A stretch of 36,350 nucleotides of DNA, from the NCBI RefSeq assembly GCF_000963925.1, contig NZ_BAMV01000019.1, forward strand, positions 1 to 36,350, written 5' to 3'. Origin of the DNA: Acetobacter cibinongensis (GTDB lineage Bacteria; Pseudomonadota; Alphaproteobacteria; Acetobacterales; Acetobacteraceae). Of this stretch, positions 1 to 7,424 are shown one piece after another. The translations under genes were made by a program, and so were the position numbers. Position 1 is the first letter of the stretch, and each line of letters opens with the position of its first letter. A model generated the notes under the pieces. It saw only the letters and a program-made list of their open reading frames with translations. It did no database searches and was not told the DNA's origin.

Positions 1-163
1 TCCACCAGTCATGCAGGCTGTCGCCCGAGCAGCCAAGCTTGCCACCAATCTCGCGACAGGCCGCTGATAGGCTCGGGTAATCCGATCGATGCTCTTCCAG
101 AAGGCGCACCGCGCGCTCACGGAACTCAGGCGAATAACGTGATGTTTTCTTCTTCTCTACCAT
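1..163 (-). CDS. IS3-family transposase OrfA, N-terminal part (runs off the window)
   Basis: The minus strand opens with ATG at 163 and stays open to the window edge, giving about 54 residues that begin MVEKKKTSRYSPEFRERAVR. This is the classic N-terminus of IS3-family OrfA proteins, the helix-turn-helix DNA-binding subunit that is joined to the DDE transposase OrfB by programmed frameshifting. Residues such as SPEFRERAVRL and the later GGKLGCSGDSLHDWW are typical of the family. A purine-rich stretch (CGGAGGATGAG on the minus strand) lies just upstream of the start and can serve as ribosome binding site. The rest of OrfA and all of OrfB lie outside the window. The element is inserted into a phage gene on the same strand. 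Confidence 0.88.
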   Translation of the reverse strand, partial: MVEKKKTSRYSPEFRERAVRLLEEHRSDYPSLSAACREIGGKLGCSGDSLHDWW

Positions 164-213
164 GGGGCTCATCCTCCGAGAGTTTTACTCTCCGGTAAAC
201 CCCGGGCAGTTCA
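1..213 (-). mobile_element. IS3-family insertion sequence, one end
   Basis: The element covers the left edge. Its outer end is placed near 213 because the minus strand there reads TGAACTGCCCGGGG. TGA-starting, C/G-rich ends of this kind are common in IS3-family elements, and they lie about 50 bases before OrfA. To the right of 213 the sequence turns into the reading frame of a phage gene. The target duplication cannot be checked because the other end is not in the window, so the boundary is good to a few bases only. Confidence 0.7.
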
Positions 214-332
214 ATACGCCGCACGGAACGGTCCAGCGCCATTGGGAAGGAGGTATCCTGCTGCGGGGGTGGCGGGCCGGGGGCTTCCGCCTTGCGGGGA
301 ATATTGGGTGTGTGCACGGGCAGTTTTCCCAA
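214..332 (-). pseudogene. 5' fragment of a DUF2213-like phage structural gene, cut by the IS
   Basis: Downstream of the portal gene, in the same frame after its stop, a minus-strand frame opens at a TTG at 332 (or at an ATG near 242). It reads MALDRSVRRI before the IS end interrupts it. Proteins of the DUF2213 family, which commonly follow the DUF1073 portal gene in alphaproteobacterial prophages, often start with an ALDRxSVRR-like stretch, so this is probably its N-terminus. Only about 30 to 40 codons remain. No good ribosome binding site is seen for either start, so the exact start is unsure. The assignment rests on gene order and a short motif. Confidence 0.45.
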
Positions 333-341
333 AAAATGGTG

Positions 342-1862
342 TCAGGCTGTGGCGGGGGCTGGCGGTGAGTGGATGCCCGCATACTGGCTGGTGGTGTCGT
401 GCGCTGCGCGCGACCGGGCCTCCTGCGGGGTGAGCACGCCGGAGCGGATGTTCTGGGCATCTATTTCCGTGCGGGTTTTGGCCACGCTAGCCTGTGTGGG
501 TTCATCCATTTGCCACAGGGTGCGGAAGGTGAAGGAGATGTCCGGGTCGATCTCGCCCCACAGGTTGAGCATGGCCATGTGCAGGATAGCGGTAAGCGGT
601 GTGCGGAACACGCTTTCCTGAAACGCGCTGATACGGTCATAAAAAACCCGGATTTCACTATCCGCGGACGCATTCAGGCCACTTGGCGTAATACCGGTAA
701 ACTTGACCAATGGTTCCTGCGCGACACTGCACAAATGCTCCTGCGCCTGTGCCTGAAGCCGGTCCAGCCCGGAGAGAGGGGCTGCGAGGAGTTCCAGTTT
801 CTCGCGGTCCTTGTCCAGCACGAAGGTGCCACGGTTGGAGCGGAAGCGGTTGAAGGCTTCCACACGCCCCAACAACCCTTCCGGGTCCTGCGCGTAAGCC
901 GCCATGTCTGTGGACAGGGCAACAATGGAAAAGGCGTTAAGCAGGTCAGACACGGACTGGCGGGTGCGGAGCCAGTTTTTAACATAAGGCTGGGCCATCT
1001 GGCACAGGGACAAACCGCCGAAATTATAAGCAGGTTTCAGTAAATCTGGCACGGTACGGGACACAAACCGCAGCAGGCGGGTCTGGTGGATGCGGCTACC
1101 CTGCACCCACCAATGCGTGGGGGTGTAAAAGTCCGGGCTTAAGGGGTCTGTTGTGCCGTAACTGTCTGGCGTGCTCCAGACGGGTTCAACCGCTGTCAGG
1201 GCACGGAGCGAGCCTTTGCGGAAGGTTTCGGGCTTAAGCAGTAATGGGGTATCCCGCCCGCCTGTTGTGGCGGTCTGCCCCGTATCCACATACAGCAGGC
1301 CCATACCGTAATAGCCATCATACTCCGCCATGCGGCGCAGGACATCCCGCACATGCAAACGGTCAAATTCGGCTTCCAACGCGGCAAGGCGGGCCTGTTT
1401 GCAGGCCGTGCCACGGGCGCGAAAGGTGATCCATTCCCGCGTGGCTTCGGTGGCAATGACCTCCACCATATGCCGGTATTCCGCCCGCTGGGCCAGCTCG
1501 GCCAGATGGGGGTAGCCTGGAAAGACCATGCCCTCCGCTATGGCAGTATGAAAAGCGGTTTGCGAGACGACCGGGCTGGCCGCCGCATCACACGCCAGAG
1601 GAGTTGCTGCCTTACCCCGCACCCCTTCTGGCGGCTGGTAGGGGCGGAAGGCCGCTGACAGTCTGGCAGGGGTCAGGCCCTCGGCTGCCGCATTGGGGAA
1701 CGGAGCCGCCGGAACCACCCCTGCCCGCGTGGACAAATGCACCGGGGGCTGTGCCGTAAGAGTAGGCTCACGCCGGGCCGGAGGTGCCGTAGAGCCCCAT
1801 AAGCCTGCCAGACGGGAGCGCCACGGAGCACGGGCGGATGAGGGGGAAACAGATGAGGGCAT
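342..1862 (-). CDS. Phage portal protein, DUF1073 family
   Basis: A 506-residue protein resembling DUF1073 portal-type proteins, which form the ring at the capsid vertex through which DNA is packaged. The first 90 residues are Pro/Ala-rich and of low complexity. The conserved body starts near residue 100 and includes EYRHMVEVIATEATREW, the MAEYDGYYGMGLLYVD stretch and the C-terminal DRISAFQESVFRTPL region with QMDEPTQASVAKTRTE, all typical of this family. A GGAG sequence sits six bases before the ATG at 1862. In intact phages this gene directly follows the terminase large subunit. Here the terminase ends at 7421, beyond a block of host genes on the other strand. The reading frame itself looks undamaged. 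Confidence 0.85.
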   Translation of the reverse strand: MPSSVSPSSARAPWRSRLAGLWGSTAPPARREPTLTAQPPVHLSTRAGVVPAAPFPNAAAEGLTPARLSAAFRPYQPPEGVRGKAATPLACDAAASPVVSQTAFHTAIAEGMVFPGYPHLAELAQRAEYRHMVEVIATEATREWITFRARGTACKQARLAALEAEFDRLHVRDVLRRMAEYDGYYGMGLLYVDTGQTATTGGRDTPLLLKPETFRKGSLRALTAVEPVWSTPDSYGTTDPLSPDFYTPTHWWVQGSRIHQTRLLRFVSRTVPDLLKPAYNFGGLSLCQMAQPYVKNWLRTRQSVSDLLNAFSIVALSTDMAAYAQDPEGLLGRVEAFNRFRSNRGTFVLDKDREKLELLAAPLSGLDRLQAQAQEHLCSVAQEPLVKFTGITPSGLNASADSEIRVFYDRISAFQESVFRTPLTAILHMAMLNLWGEIDPDISFTFRTLWQMDEPTQASVAKTRTEIDAQNIRSGVLTPQEARSRAAHDTTSQYAGIHSPPAPATA

Positions 1863-2043
1863 GGGCCACTCCGCAACAGGATAAGGACTGAAGGAGACCG
1901 ATTACAACCATAGGTTTTTGGTAAAAGGCCGTGCCGGACTAAAGTTTGTAGCTGCGGCAATGCTTGGGCATGCCACGGCATTGTGTGAACAGGCGGTTCA
2001 ATATGGGATGCTGTGTCGTAAAGAAATCACATGCATTGTTGTG

Positions 2044-2072
2044 TTAATTCGGATAACAAACGCCTCTATAAA
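2044..2072 (+). promoter_or_regulatory. Possible promoter of the STN lipoprotein gene
   Basis: A TATAAA box (2067-2072) lies 30 bases before the start codon, with a weak TTAATT (2044-2049) at a 17-base spacing. A clear AAGGAG ribosome binding site follows before the ATG at 2102. The -35 match is poor, so this is a tentative call. Confidence 0.3.
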
Positions 2073-2101
2073 ACTATGAGTAATTAAGGAGACGATACAT
2101 T

Positions 2102-2464
2102 ATGGCATTCAAACTTAGGCTTCCGGCTTTTATAGTAGCACTCGCACTTCCCATGACGGCTTGCAGCACTCCGTCTTGTCTCGATAAATATTACACATGG
2201 GATTATGGTCGTATGCCGCTTGATCAGGCTGTGCAGAAAGTGTCTGAACGGTCGAACTGCCCTATCCAGATTGACCCCAGCCTTACACAAGACAAAACCT
2301 CTCATGGTATCCATCTGAACAGGCAGCCCTATCAGGCCATGCGGCACATGCTCTGGGGGACTGGACTGAAAGTTTCCAGAACGGACACGGGTTTGAAAAT
2401 TGTTGCGCGTCACCCAGGCGAGGCGGCAGAGGCTCCGCCGGCAGCGTCTAACCCCGACAACTAA
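2102..2464 (+). CDS. Stand-alone STN-domain lipoprotein
   Basis: A 120-residue protein. The first 20 residues form a lipoprotein signal (LALPMTAC, with Cys21 as the likely lipidated residue), so it should sit in the periplasm anchored to a membrane. Residues about 28-100 match the STN (secretin/TonB short N-terminal) fold pattern: MPLDQAVQKVSERSNCPIQI, then HLNRQPYQAMRHMLWGTGLKV and a closing GLKIV strand. In FecA-type receptors and in secretins this fold is the N-terminal periplasmic module that contacts partner proteins. Here it is a separate protein with a Pro/Ala-rich tail and no barrel or secretin core. No FecR-like anti-sigma factor or receptor is adjacent, so its partner is unknown. 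An AAGGAG site about ten bases upstream supports the start. Confidence 0.75.
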   Translation: MAFKLRLPAFIVALALPMTACSTPSCLDKYYTWDYGRMPLDQAVQKVSERSNCPIQIDPSLTQDKTSHGIHLNRQPYQAMRHMLWGTGLKVSRTDTGLKIVARHPGEAAEAPPAASNPDN

Positions 2465-2523
2465 AACAAACCCAACCAGCCGCAGGCCCGGCAGGCACTA
2501 TAAAACCTGAAAGAGTGAGCACC

Positions 2524-3570
2524 ATGCAGGAAACACCAGAAACACGCAGGGTAACACAGGGTATAAGGGGCAAGGCCCGCCTGCTGGGTATTGCTGTAGC
2601 GGCCGGTTTGGTGTTTCCCCAGACTGGCTTGGCGGCGCCGCCCGCAACGGGGCCTGCGGTGCAAAGTGACATCAGCGCCCCCGGCCCGCTTGGGGCGCTG
2701 AAAGGCACCCTGCTGGCCGCTGCCAATGCAGGCCCGCACACGCCGGTGGTGTTGATACTCCCCGGCTCAGGCCCGACAGACCGTGATGGCAATAACAGCA
2801 GGGGGTTAAAAGCGGGGACTTACCGGCTTTTGGCGGAAGGGTTGGCCGCACAGGGCATTAGCAGTGTGCGCATAGACAAGCGCGGCCTGCTGGCCAGTGC
2901 CGGGGCTGTAGCAGATGGAAATGCCGTTACCATAAGTGATTATGTGCGGGACACACAGGCCTGGACCAAAACCATACAAAGCCGCACAGGGGCTGGATGC
3001 GTCTGGCTGTTGGGCCATAGTGAAGGCGGGCTGGTAGCGCTGGCCAGTGCCGTGCAGAAGCCGGAGGCCCTGTGTGGGCTGATTTTAGCGTCTACTCCCG
3101 GCCGCTCCGTGGCCGAGGTGCTGCGCACTCAGCTTGCCAGCACCCCTTACGCTACACAGGGCAATACTGCGATAAACACCCTGCTGGCAGGCAAAGCCGT
3201 TGACCCCGCTACGCTGCCAGATGCGCTAAAACCTATTTTTAACCCCGCAGTGCAGGGGTTTTTAAAAGACATGTTCCGCTACGTCCCCACACAGTTGATT
3301 GCACAACTGTATAAGCCTGTGCTGATTATACAGGGTGCACGGGACATGCAGGTATCCGTACAGGATGCGCAGGCTCTGGCAACTTCAGACCCCGGTGCTA
3401 TTTTGAAACTGTTAGCCGATACAAACCATTTTTTGAAAAAACAGACACAGGATGGCAAGCTTGCCATGCTGGCGACGGCCACAGACCCCGCCCTGCCCCT
3501 TGCCCCGGATGTGGTGGAGACTGTGAGCCAGTTTATCACGCACGCTACACAGGCGGGCGCGGCACAATAG
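2524..3570 (+). CDS. Secreted alpha/beta hydrolase
   Basis: A 348-residue alpha/beta hydrolase with an N-terminal export signal (hydrophobic LLGIAVAAGLVFP, cleavage likely after GLAA), so it acts in the periplasm or outside. The fold markers are in order: the oxyanion strand LILPGSGPTDRDG, the nucleophile elbow GHSEGG (Ser), the acid in VLIIQGARDMQVS (Asp) and the histidine in DTNHFLKK. The layout is that of serine aminopeptidase S33-like esterases; the substrate cannot be read from sequence. The ATG at 2524 is preferred to the in-frame GTG at 2515 because the AAAGAG ribosome binding site lies about eight bases before the ATG but abuts the GTG. It follows the STN lipoprotein by 59 bases and may be co-transcribed. 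Confidence 0.85.
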   Translation: MQETPETRRVTQGIRGKARLLGIAVAAGLVFPQTGLAAPPATGPAVQSDISAPGPLGALKGTLLAAANAGPHTPVVLILPGSGPTDRDGNNSRGLKAGTYRLLAEGLAAQGISSVRIDKRGLLASAGAVADGNAVTISDYVRDTQAWTKTIQSRTGAGCVWLLGHSEGGLVALASAVQKPEALCGLILASTPGRSVAEVLRTQLASTPYATQGNTAINTLLAGKAVDPATLPDALKPIFNPAVQGFLKDMFRYVPTQLIAQLYKPVLIIQGARDMQVSVQDAQALATSDPGAILKLLADTNHFLKKQTQDGKLAMLATATDPALPLAPDVVETVSQFITHATQAGAAQ

Positions 3571-3608
3571 GGCAGGACAAGCTGTCGTCATTTTGCTAAG
3601 CTAACAGA

Positions 3609-4160
3609 ATGGTTAAGATGATGACTTATTCAAAACTGTTCTGCTCTCTCACCCCGGTTTTGGCCTGCTCGGCCAGTCTGGCTGTGGCCTGCGCTTTGCC
3701 GGTCAAGGCCGCCCCCGCCCCTACGCTGGGGAGCGCAGCGCTGGCTGTGCAGAAAGACGTGGCACAGGTGGGGGAAGCCCGCTTTACCGCACCGGATTAT
3801 AAACCCGGCACTGTGCGCCATATGGTGATGTTTCAGTTCAAGCCCTCCGTCACACAGGCGCAGCGCGCGGAAGTGACAAAGCGCTTTATGGCGCTGGCTC
3901 AGCTTTCCCGCAGGCCAGATGGCACGCCGGTTATTGCTGCACTGGAAGCAGGCCCACAGAATAGCGGCGAAAATGCAGACCTTGGGCTGGACTATGGGTA
4001 TCTGGTCAGCTTCAAATCCGCCGGGGACCGCAATTATTATGTGGGCCGCCCTATTGTGCAAAAGGCCGAATATTTTGACCCGGCGCATGATGCGTTCAAG
4101 ACCTTTGCTGGCCCCTACCTGCAAAAAGTGGTTGTGTTTGACTTTCCCGTAACACCCTGA
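3609..4160 (+). CDS. Exported Dabb (stress-responsive A/B barrel) domain protein
   Basis: A 183-residue protein with an N-terminal signal peptide (hydrophobic residues about 12-33, cleavage near VKAAPA). The mature part carries a Dabb ferredoxin-like barrel from about residue 75: VRHMVMFQFKPSVTQAQRAEV, then the YGYLVSFKSAGDRNYYV strand-helix and the closing HDAFKTFAGPYLQKVVVFDF. Dabb domains form small dimeric barrels. Some are stress-induced and some are enzymes such as polyketide cyclases, so no reaction can be assigned. The signal peptide is notable because most Dabb proteins are cytoplasmic. The start is uncertain: several ATGs lie within the first 15 bases and no strong ribosome binding site is seen. 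Confidence 0.78.
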   Translation: MVKMMTYSKLFCSLTPVLACSASLAVACALPVKAAPAPTLGSAALAVQKDVAQVGEARFTAPDYKPGTVRHMVMFQFKPSVTQAQRAEVTKRFMALAQLSRRPDGTPVIAALEAGPQNSGENADLGLDYGYLVSFKSAGDRNYYVGRPIVQKAEYFDPAHDAFKTFAGPYLQKVVVFDFPVTP

Positions 4161-4173
4161 AAGATCTCTGCCC

Positions 4174-4539
4174 GTGTCTGACCCTGACGCACCGCCTCCA
4201 CCCCTGATATCCTTTGGGATAAAAGCCTTCATTTTTGCAGCGCTTATGGCATTGGGGGCAGGCGTTGTGGGCATGGCCGTGCTGCGCCCAAACCGGCCCG
4301 TGGCGCAGTGTGACATGAGCGAGCCTGATGACGAGGGCTGCACACCCGCCACCGCAGACCAGTACGCCCACAGCCATACAGGCGGGAGTGGGGTCTTCTT
4401 TTATCCGGGCTTCCGGTCTTCCCGGTTTGGGGCATCACGATATGGCGGGGATGGACGGAGCAGTAGTGGGGCAGAAGAAAGCGTAGGCCATGCCGGATTT
4501 GGCAAGGGTGCTGGCGCACATGGAGCCGGGGGCGAATAA
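4174..4539 (+). CDS. Small membrane-anchored protein, YgiB/DUF1190-like
   Basis: A 121-residue protein starting with GTG. It has one transmembrane segment (about residues 14-36, AFIFAALMALGAGVVGMAVL) and a short periplasmic part with two Cys (CDMSEPDDEGC). The Gly/Ser/His-rich tail (SRYGGDGRSSSG, GFGKGAGAHGAGG) recalls the C-terminus of YgiB-type DUF1190 proteins. Its position directly before a YgiC-like ATP-grasp gene, six bases apart and in the same reading frame, matches the ygiB-ygiC pair of enterobacteria and supports the call. The function of YgiB is not established. The sequence similarity is confined to the tail, so family membership is moderate. Confidence 0.6.
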   Translation: MSDPDAPPPPLISFGIKAFIFAALMALGAGVVGMAVLRPNRPVAQCDMSEPDDEGCTPATADQYAHSHTGGSGVFFYPGFRSSRFGASRYGGDGRSSSGAEESVGHAGFGKGAGAHGAGGE

Positions 4540-4545
4540 CCCACC

Positions 4546-5760
4546 ATGCCACCCGGCCTGAGGCGGCAGCCAAGCCCTGCCCGCCCAACATGGCGGGAGA
4601 CGGCTTATAAGCTGGACTACCGCTATTTTGTGAACGAAGACAAAACCGAAGCATGGCGTGAGGACGCCTGTTATGTTTTTACCCCCGCAACCGTAAGCAA
4701 ACTGGCGGCCATAGCTGAAGACCTGCACCGCAAGGCCTTGGCCGTGGTGCGGGATGCTGTGGAGGCTCCTGATGGGCTGACAGCGTTTCATGTACCCCAA
4801 GACTTGCAGAATTTTGTTCGGGCGTCATGGCGGCTAAACGAGCCGTTTATGATAGGTCGGTTTGACTTTGCCTGGCACAACGGCCAGCCCAAGCTGATTG
4901 AATATAATGCGGACACCCCGGCCACGCTGCCAGAAAGCAGCCAGATGCAGCAGCAGTGGCACCGGGAGGTGGCACCGCATACCGGACAGTTCCCTCTTGA
5001 TGAAGCGCGCCTGATACACCGCCTGCGCATTTTGGCTCAATGCAAGTGGCTGGGACGCACGGTGCATGTGGTGCCCTACCCCGACAACCTGGAAGACGCG
5101 ACCCACGCCCGCTATTACCAGCGCTGGCTGGCCCTTGCCGGGCTTGACGGGGTGCTGTGTGAACTGCGCGACCTTGAGATAAGCAGGCAGGGGCGTTTGC
5201 TCCACCGGGGGCGTGTGGTGGACAGCATGATCCGCATGTATCCGTGGGAGTTGATGCTGCGGGATGAAGGGGCCAGACATCTGGCAGGCTGTGGCTGCCT
5301 GTTTTTGAACCCGCCGTGGGTCTCGGTTCTGTCCAACAAGGTGTTGCTGCCTGCTTTATGGCAGCGCTACCCGCACCACCCTGCCCTGTTGCCTGCCAGT
5401 TGGGACGCACGGGCTGTCTGCCCCACACCGGAGAGCCTATGTGTGGAAAAGCCTATTCATGCGCGCGGGGGTGAGAATATTCGTATTTTGCAAGGGAACG
5501 CTGTGCTGCACCAGCAGGCGGGCACCTATGGCAGCTACCCTAAAATCTATCAGGCCTATGCAGACCAGACGGTAGATGGTGTGACAGCCAGCATTGGCGT
5601 GTGGATAATTGGCGGGCGGTTTGCGGGGCTAACCATGCGGGAGAGCCATGACCCGATTATTCGCCATAGTTCTGCTATTGTGCCGCACTGTGTGCAACCG
5701 GCACCGGGGCTGAGGCACCGTGTGGCGCAGGCAATGCGGGGCCTGCCACTGGCACGGTAG
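4546..5760 (+). CDS. Glutathionylspermidine synthase-like ATP-grasp protein (YgiC/YjfC family)
   Basis: A 404-residue protein of the glutathionylspermidine synthase (preATP-grasp plus ATP-grasp) family. Recognisable parts are WRETAYKLDYRYF at the N-terminus, GRFDFAWHNGQPKLIEYNADTPATLPESS (substrate and metal region), the FLNPPWVSVLSNKVLLPALW segment and CVEKPIHARGGENIRIL (ATP-binding). Enzymes of the family make an amide bond using ATP. YgiC and YjfC lack proven glutathionylspermidine synthesis, so the substrate is open. The gene starts six bases after the stop of the YgiB-like gene, so translation is probably coupled. An in-frame stop at 4537 fixes the upper limit of the start. Confidence 0.88.
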   Translation: MPPGLRRQPSPARPTWRETAYKLDYRYFVNEDKTEAWREDACYVFTPATVSKLAAIAEDLHRKALAVVRDAVEAPDGLTAFHVPQDLQNFVRASWRLNEPFMIGRFDFAWHNGQPKLIEYNADTPATLPESSQMQQQWHREVAPHTGQFPLDEARLIHRLRILAQCKWLGRTVHVVPYPDNLEDATHARYYQRWLALAGLDGVLCELRDLEISRQGRLLHRGRVVDSMIRMYPWELMLRDEGARHLAGCGCLFLNPPWVSVLSNKVLLPALWQRYPHHPALLPASWDARAVCPTPESLCVEKPIHARGGENIRILQGNAVLHQQAGTYGSYPKIYQAYADQTVDGVTASIGVWIIGGRFAGLTMRESHDPIIRHSSAIVPHCVQPAPGLRHRVAQAMRGLPLAR

Positions 5761-5766
5761 AGGGGT

Positions 5767-5793
5767 GCACCACCGGCTGCGGGCCAGTGGTGC
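5767..5793. other. Hairpin between convergent genes
   Basis: GCACCAC (5767-5773) pairs with GTGGTGC (5787-5793) just after the YgiC-like stop. There is no T tract directly after it. A second small hairpin, GAAGCC-CTCA-GGCTTC, follows and overlaps the end of the acidic-protein gene. They may help end transcription of the two convergent genes, but neither is a textbook terminator. Confidence 0.35.
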
Positions 5794-5802
5794 GGGAAGC
5801 CC

Positions 5803-6081
5803 TCAGGCTTCTTCTTCGTCGTCCCATTCTTCGTCTTCATCAGCTTCAAAGACGATTTCTACGGTAATTGTGGCGTCATCCCCTTCCTGAAGGGATTTGG
5901 CGTCAGCGTTGGCTTCCTCTTCATTTTCGTAGAGTTTGCCTTCGTTGGGGTCTTCCTGCCATTCGTTGCGGGGTTCCCAGAAGGAGACATCGCCGTCGGC
6001 TGTTTCGCGCTGAACGAGGTAGCCTACGACAACTTCGTTTTCTTCCGGTGTGTTGTGGTCTTGGTCTTGCACGGCGGTCAT
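5803..6081 (-). CDS. Very acidic small cytoplasmic protein, function unknown
   Basis: A 92-residue protein without signal peptide or membrane segment. The middle (EVVVGYLVQRETADGDVSFWEPRNEWQ) looks like a folded beta region. The second half is strongly acidic and ends in a run of Glu and Asp (EADEDEEWDDEEEA). I do not recognise the family. The start at 6081 is chosen because TTAGG lies about nine bases upstream. An in-frame ATG at 6105 has no ribosome binding site, and the longer frame upstream of that reads as non-coding. The gene is divergent from the TrhO gene, with which it shares the region 6082-6344. The Asp/Glu tail might bind cations or basic proteins, which is speculation. Confidence 0.75.
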   Translation of the reverse strand: MTAVQDQDHNTPEENEVVVGYLVQRETADGDVSFWEPRNEWQEDPNEGKLYENEEEANADAKSLQEGDDATITVEIVFEADEDEEWDDEEEA

Positions 6082-6344
6082 CCTTTTCTGCCTAAGCTCT
6101 TTCATATGGACTATGCTGCAAAAAAGGGAAGAGGCAAGCGTGACAAGTTCATGACAAAACCGGCACGCGCAGCGGCCCGTGTATGGTGTTTGCTCTTGTC
6201 CTGCCTGTATGCGGGGGAGTAAGCCTGTGGGGCCTGAGTAAAGGCGTGATGAGACGATACCCGTAATTGCGGCGGGGCTGGCGTGCGGCCATGCCCGAAC
6301 TGGCCTGCAATTGCCCCAACTGGATGGTTGTTGCCGTGACTGAG

Positions 6345-7424
6345 ATGAAGACCGCCCCTGCCCCCCAAGCCGAGACCACGCAGGATTTGCCGTTTTGCGT
6401 AGCCGCACTGTACCGCTTTACCCCGTTTGAAAACTTTGAAGCCCTGCGTGCACCCCTGCGTGCCGTGTGTGAGGCCAACGGGGTGAAGGGGATTCTGCTG
6501 CTGGCGCATGAGGGCATTAACGGCACCATTGCAGGAACGGATAACGGCATTGCCGCTGTGCTGGCGCATATTCGCGCCCTGCCCGGCTGTGCAGACATTG
6601 AGGTCAAGTTCTCCCGCGCGCCCACCATGCCCTTCCTGCGTATGAAAGTGCGGCTGAAGAAGGAAATTGTGACCATGGGCGTACCGGGGCTGGACCCGCG
6701 CTCAGACGTTGGGACTTACGTACCACCTGCTGAGTGGAACGCCCTGCTGGAAGACCCCAACACCATTCTGATTGACACCCGCAATGACTATGAAGTTGTG
6801 GCAGGCACCTTTAAAGGGGCGATTGACCCCCGCACCAAGAGCTTTCGTGAGTTTCCCGACTGGTTCCGCCAGCACCGGGCGGAGCTGATTGCTGAGGGCC
6901 GCACGCCACGTATTGCCATGTTCTGCACAGGTGGCATCCGGTGTGAAAAAGCCACCGCCTTTGTGAAGGCCGAGGGGCTGGATGACGTGTACCATCTGCA
7001 AGGTGGTATTCTGAAGTATCTGGAAACCGTACCGGAAGAAAAAAGCCTGTGGGAAGGTGAATGTTTTGTGTTTGACCAGCGCGTTACAGTCAAGCACGGG
7101 CTGGAACCAGGCTCCCTGACGCTCTGCCACGCCTGCCGCGCCCCGCTGACGGAGGAAGACCTCGCCTCCCCGCTTTATGAGGAAGGTATTAGCTGCCCGC
7201 ACTGCCATGCCGAGCGTACGGACAAGCAGCGTGCCCGCTACGCGGAGCGTGAGCGCCAGTCCCTGCTGGCTGAAGAACGCGGCGAAGTGCATCTGGGTGC
7301 AAAAATGGATGAAGTGCGCGCCCGTAAACATCAGGAACGCAGGGCCGAAGCCGCACGGCAGAAGATTTTGCGTGAGGCTGAAGAACAGCGGGTGCAGGAA
7401 GTGCTCTCCCGTTTGCAGGACTAG
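6345..7424 (+). CDS. trhO: tRNA uridine(34) hydroxylase, rhodanese-domain protein TrhO (YceA family)
   Basis: A 359-residue cytoplasmic enzyme of the TrhO family, which hydroxylates U34 in the wobble position of certain tRNAs on the way to cmo5U-type bases. The N-terminal acylphosphatase-like domain (residues about 18-110: [31 protein letters not shown]) is followed by the rhodanese domain with [19 protein letters not shown] and the loop [11 protein letters not shown], where Cys194 is the active cysteine. Four cysteines near the C-terminus (C261, C264, C284, C287) could form a zinc site. A charged helical tail ends the protein. The ATG at 6345 is preferred; an in-frame GTG at 6336 is possible and the open frame reaches up to 6267. 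Its stop overlaps the convergent terminase stop at CTAG. Confidence 0.9.
   Translation: MKTAPAPQAETTQDLPFCVAALYRFTPFENFEALRAPLRAVCEANGVKGILLLAHEGINGTIAGTDNGIAAVLAHIRALPGCADIEVKFSRAPTMPFLRMKVRLKKEIVTMGVPGLDPRSDVGTYVPPAEWNALLEDPNTILIDTRNDYEVVAGTFKGAIDPRTKSFREFPDWFRQHRAELIAEGRTPRIAMFCTGGIRCEKATAFVKAEGLDDVYHLQGGILKYLETVPEEKSLWEGECFVFDQRVTVKHGLEPGSLTLCHACRAPLTEEDLASPLYEEGISCPHCHAERTDKQRARYAERERQSLLAEERGEVHLGAKMDEVRARKHQERRAEAARQKILREAEEQRVQEVLSRLQD

Noticed and set aside
1885..2079. Plus-strand open frame of about 64 codons reading YNHRFLVKGRAGLKFVAAAMLGHATALCEQA before the STN gene
   Set aside because: It has no start codon with a ribosome binding site and no recognised family. It might be the tail of a truncated gene at the edge of the host block, but this cannot be shown.
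5803..6408. Longer form (201 codons) of the acidic protein
   Set aside because: The extra N-terminal part overlaps the divergent trhO start and reads as non-coding; the start at 6081 has an upstream TTAGG.
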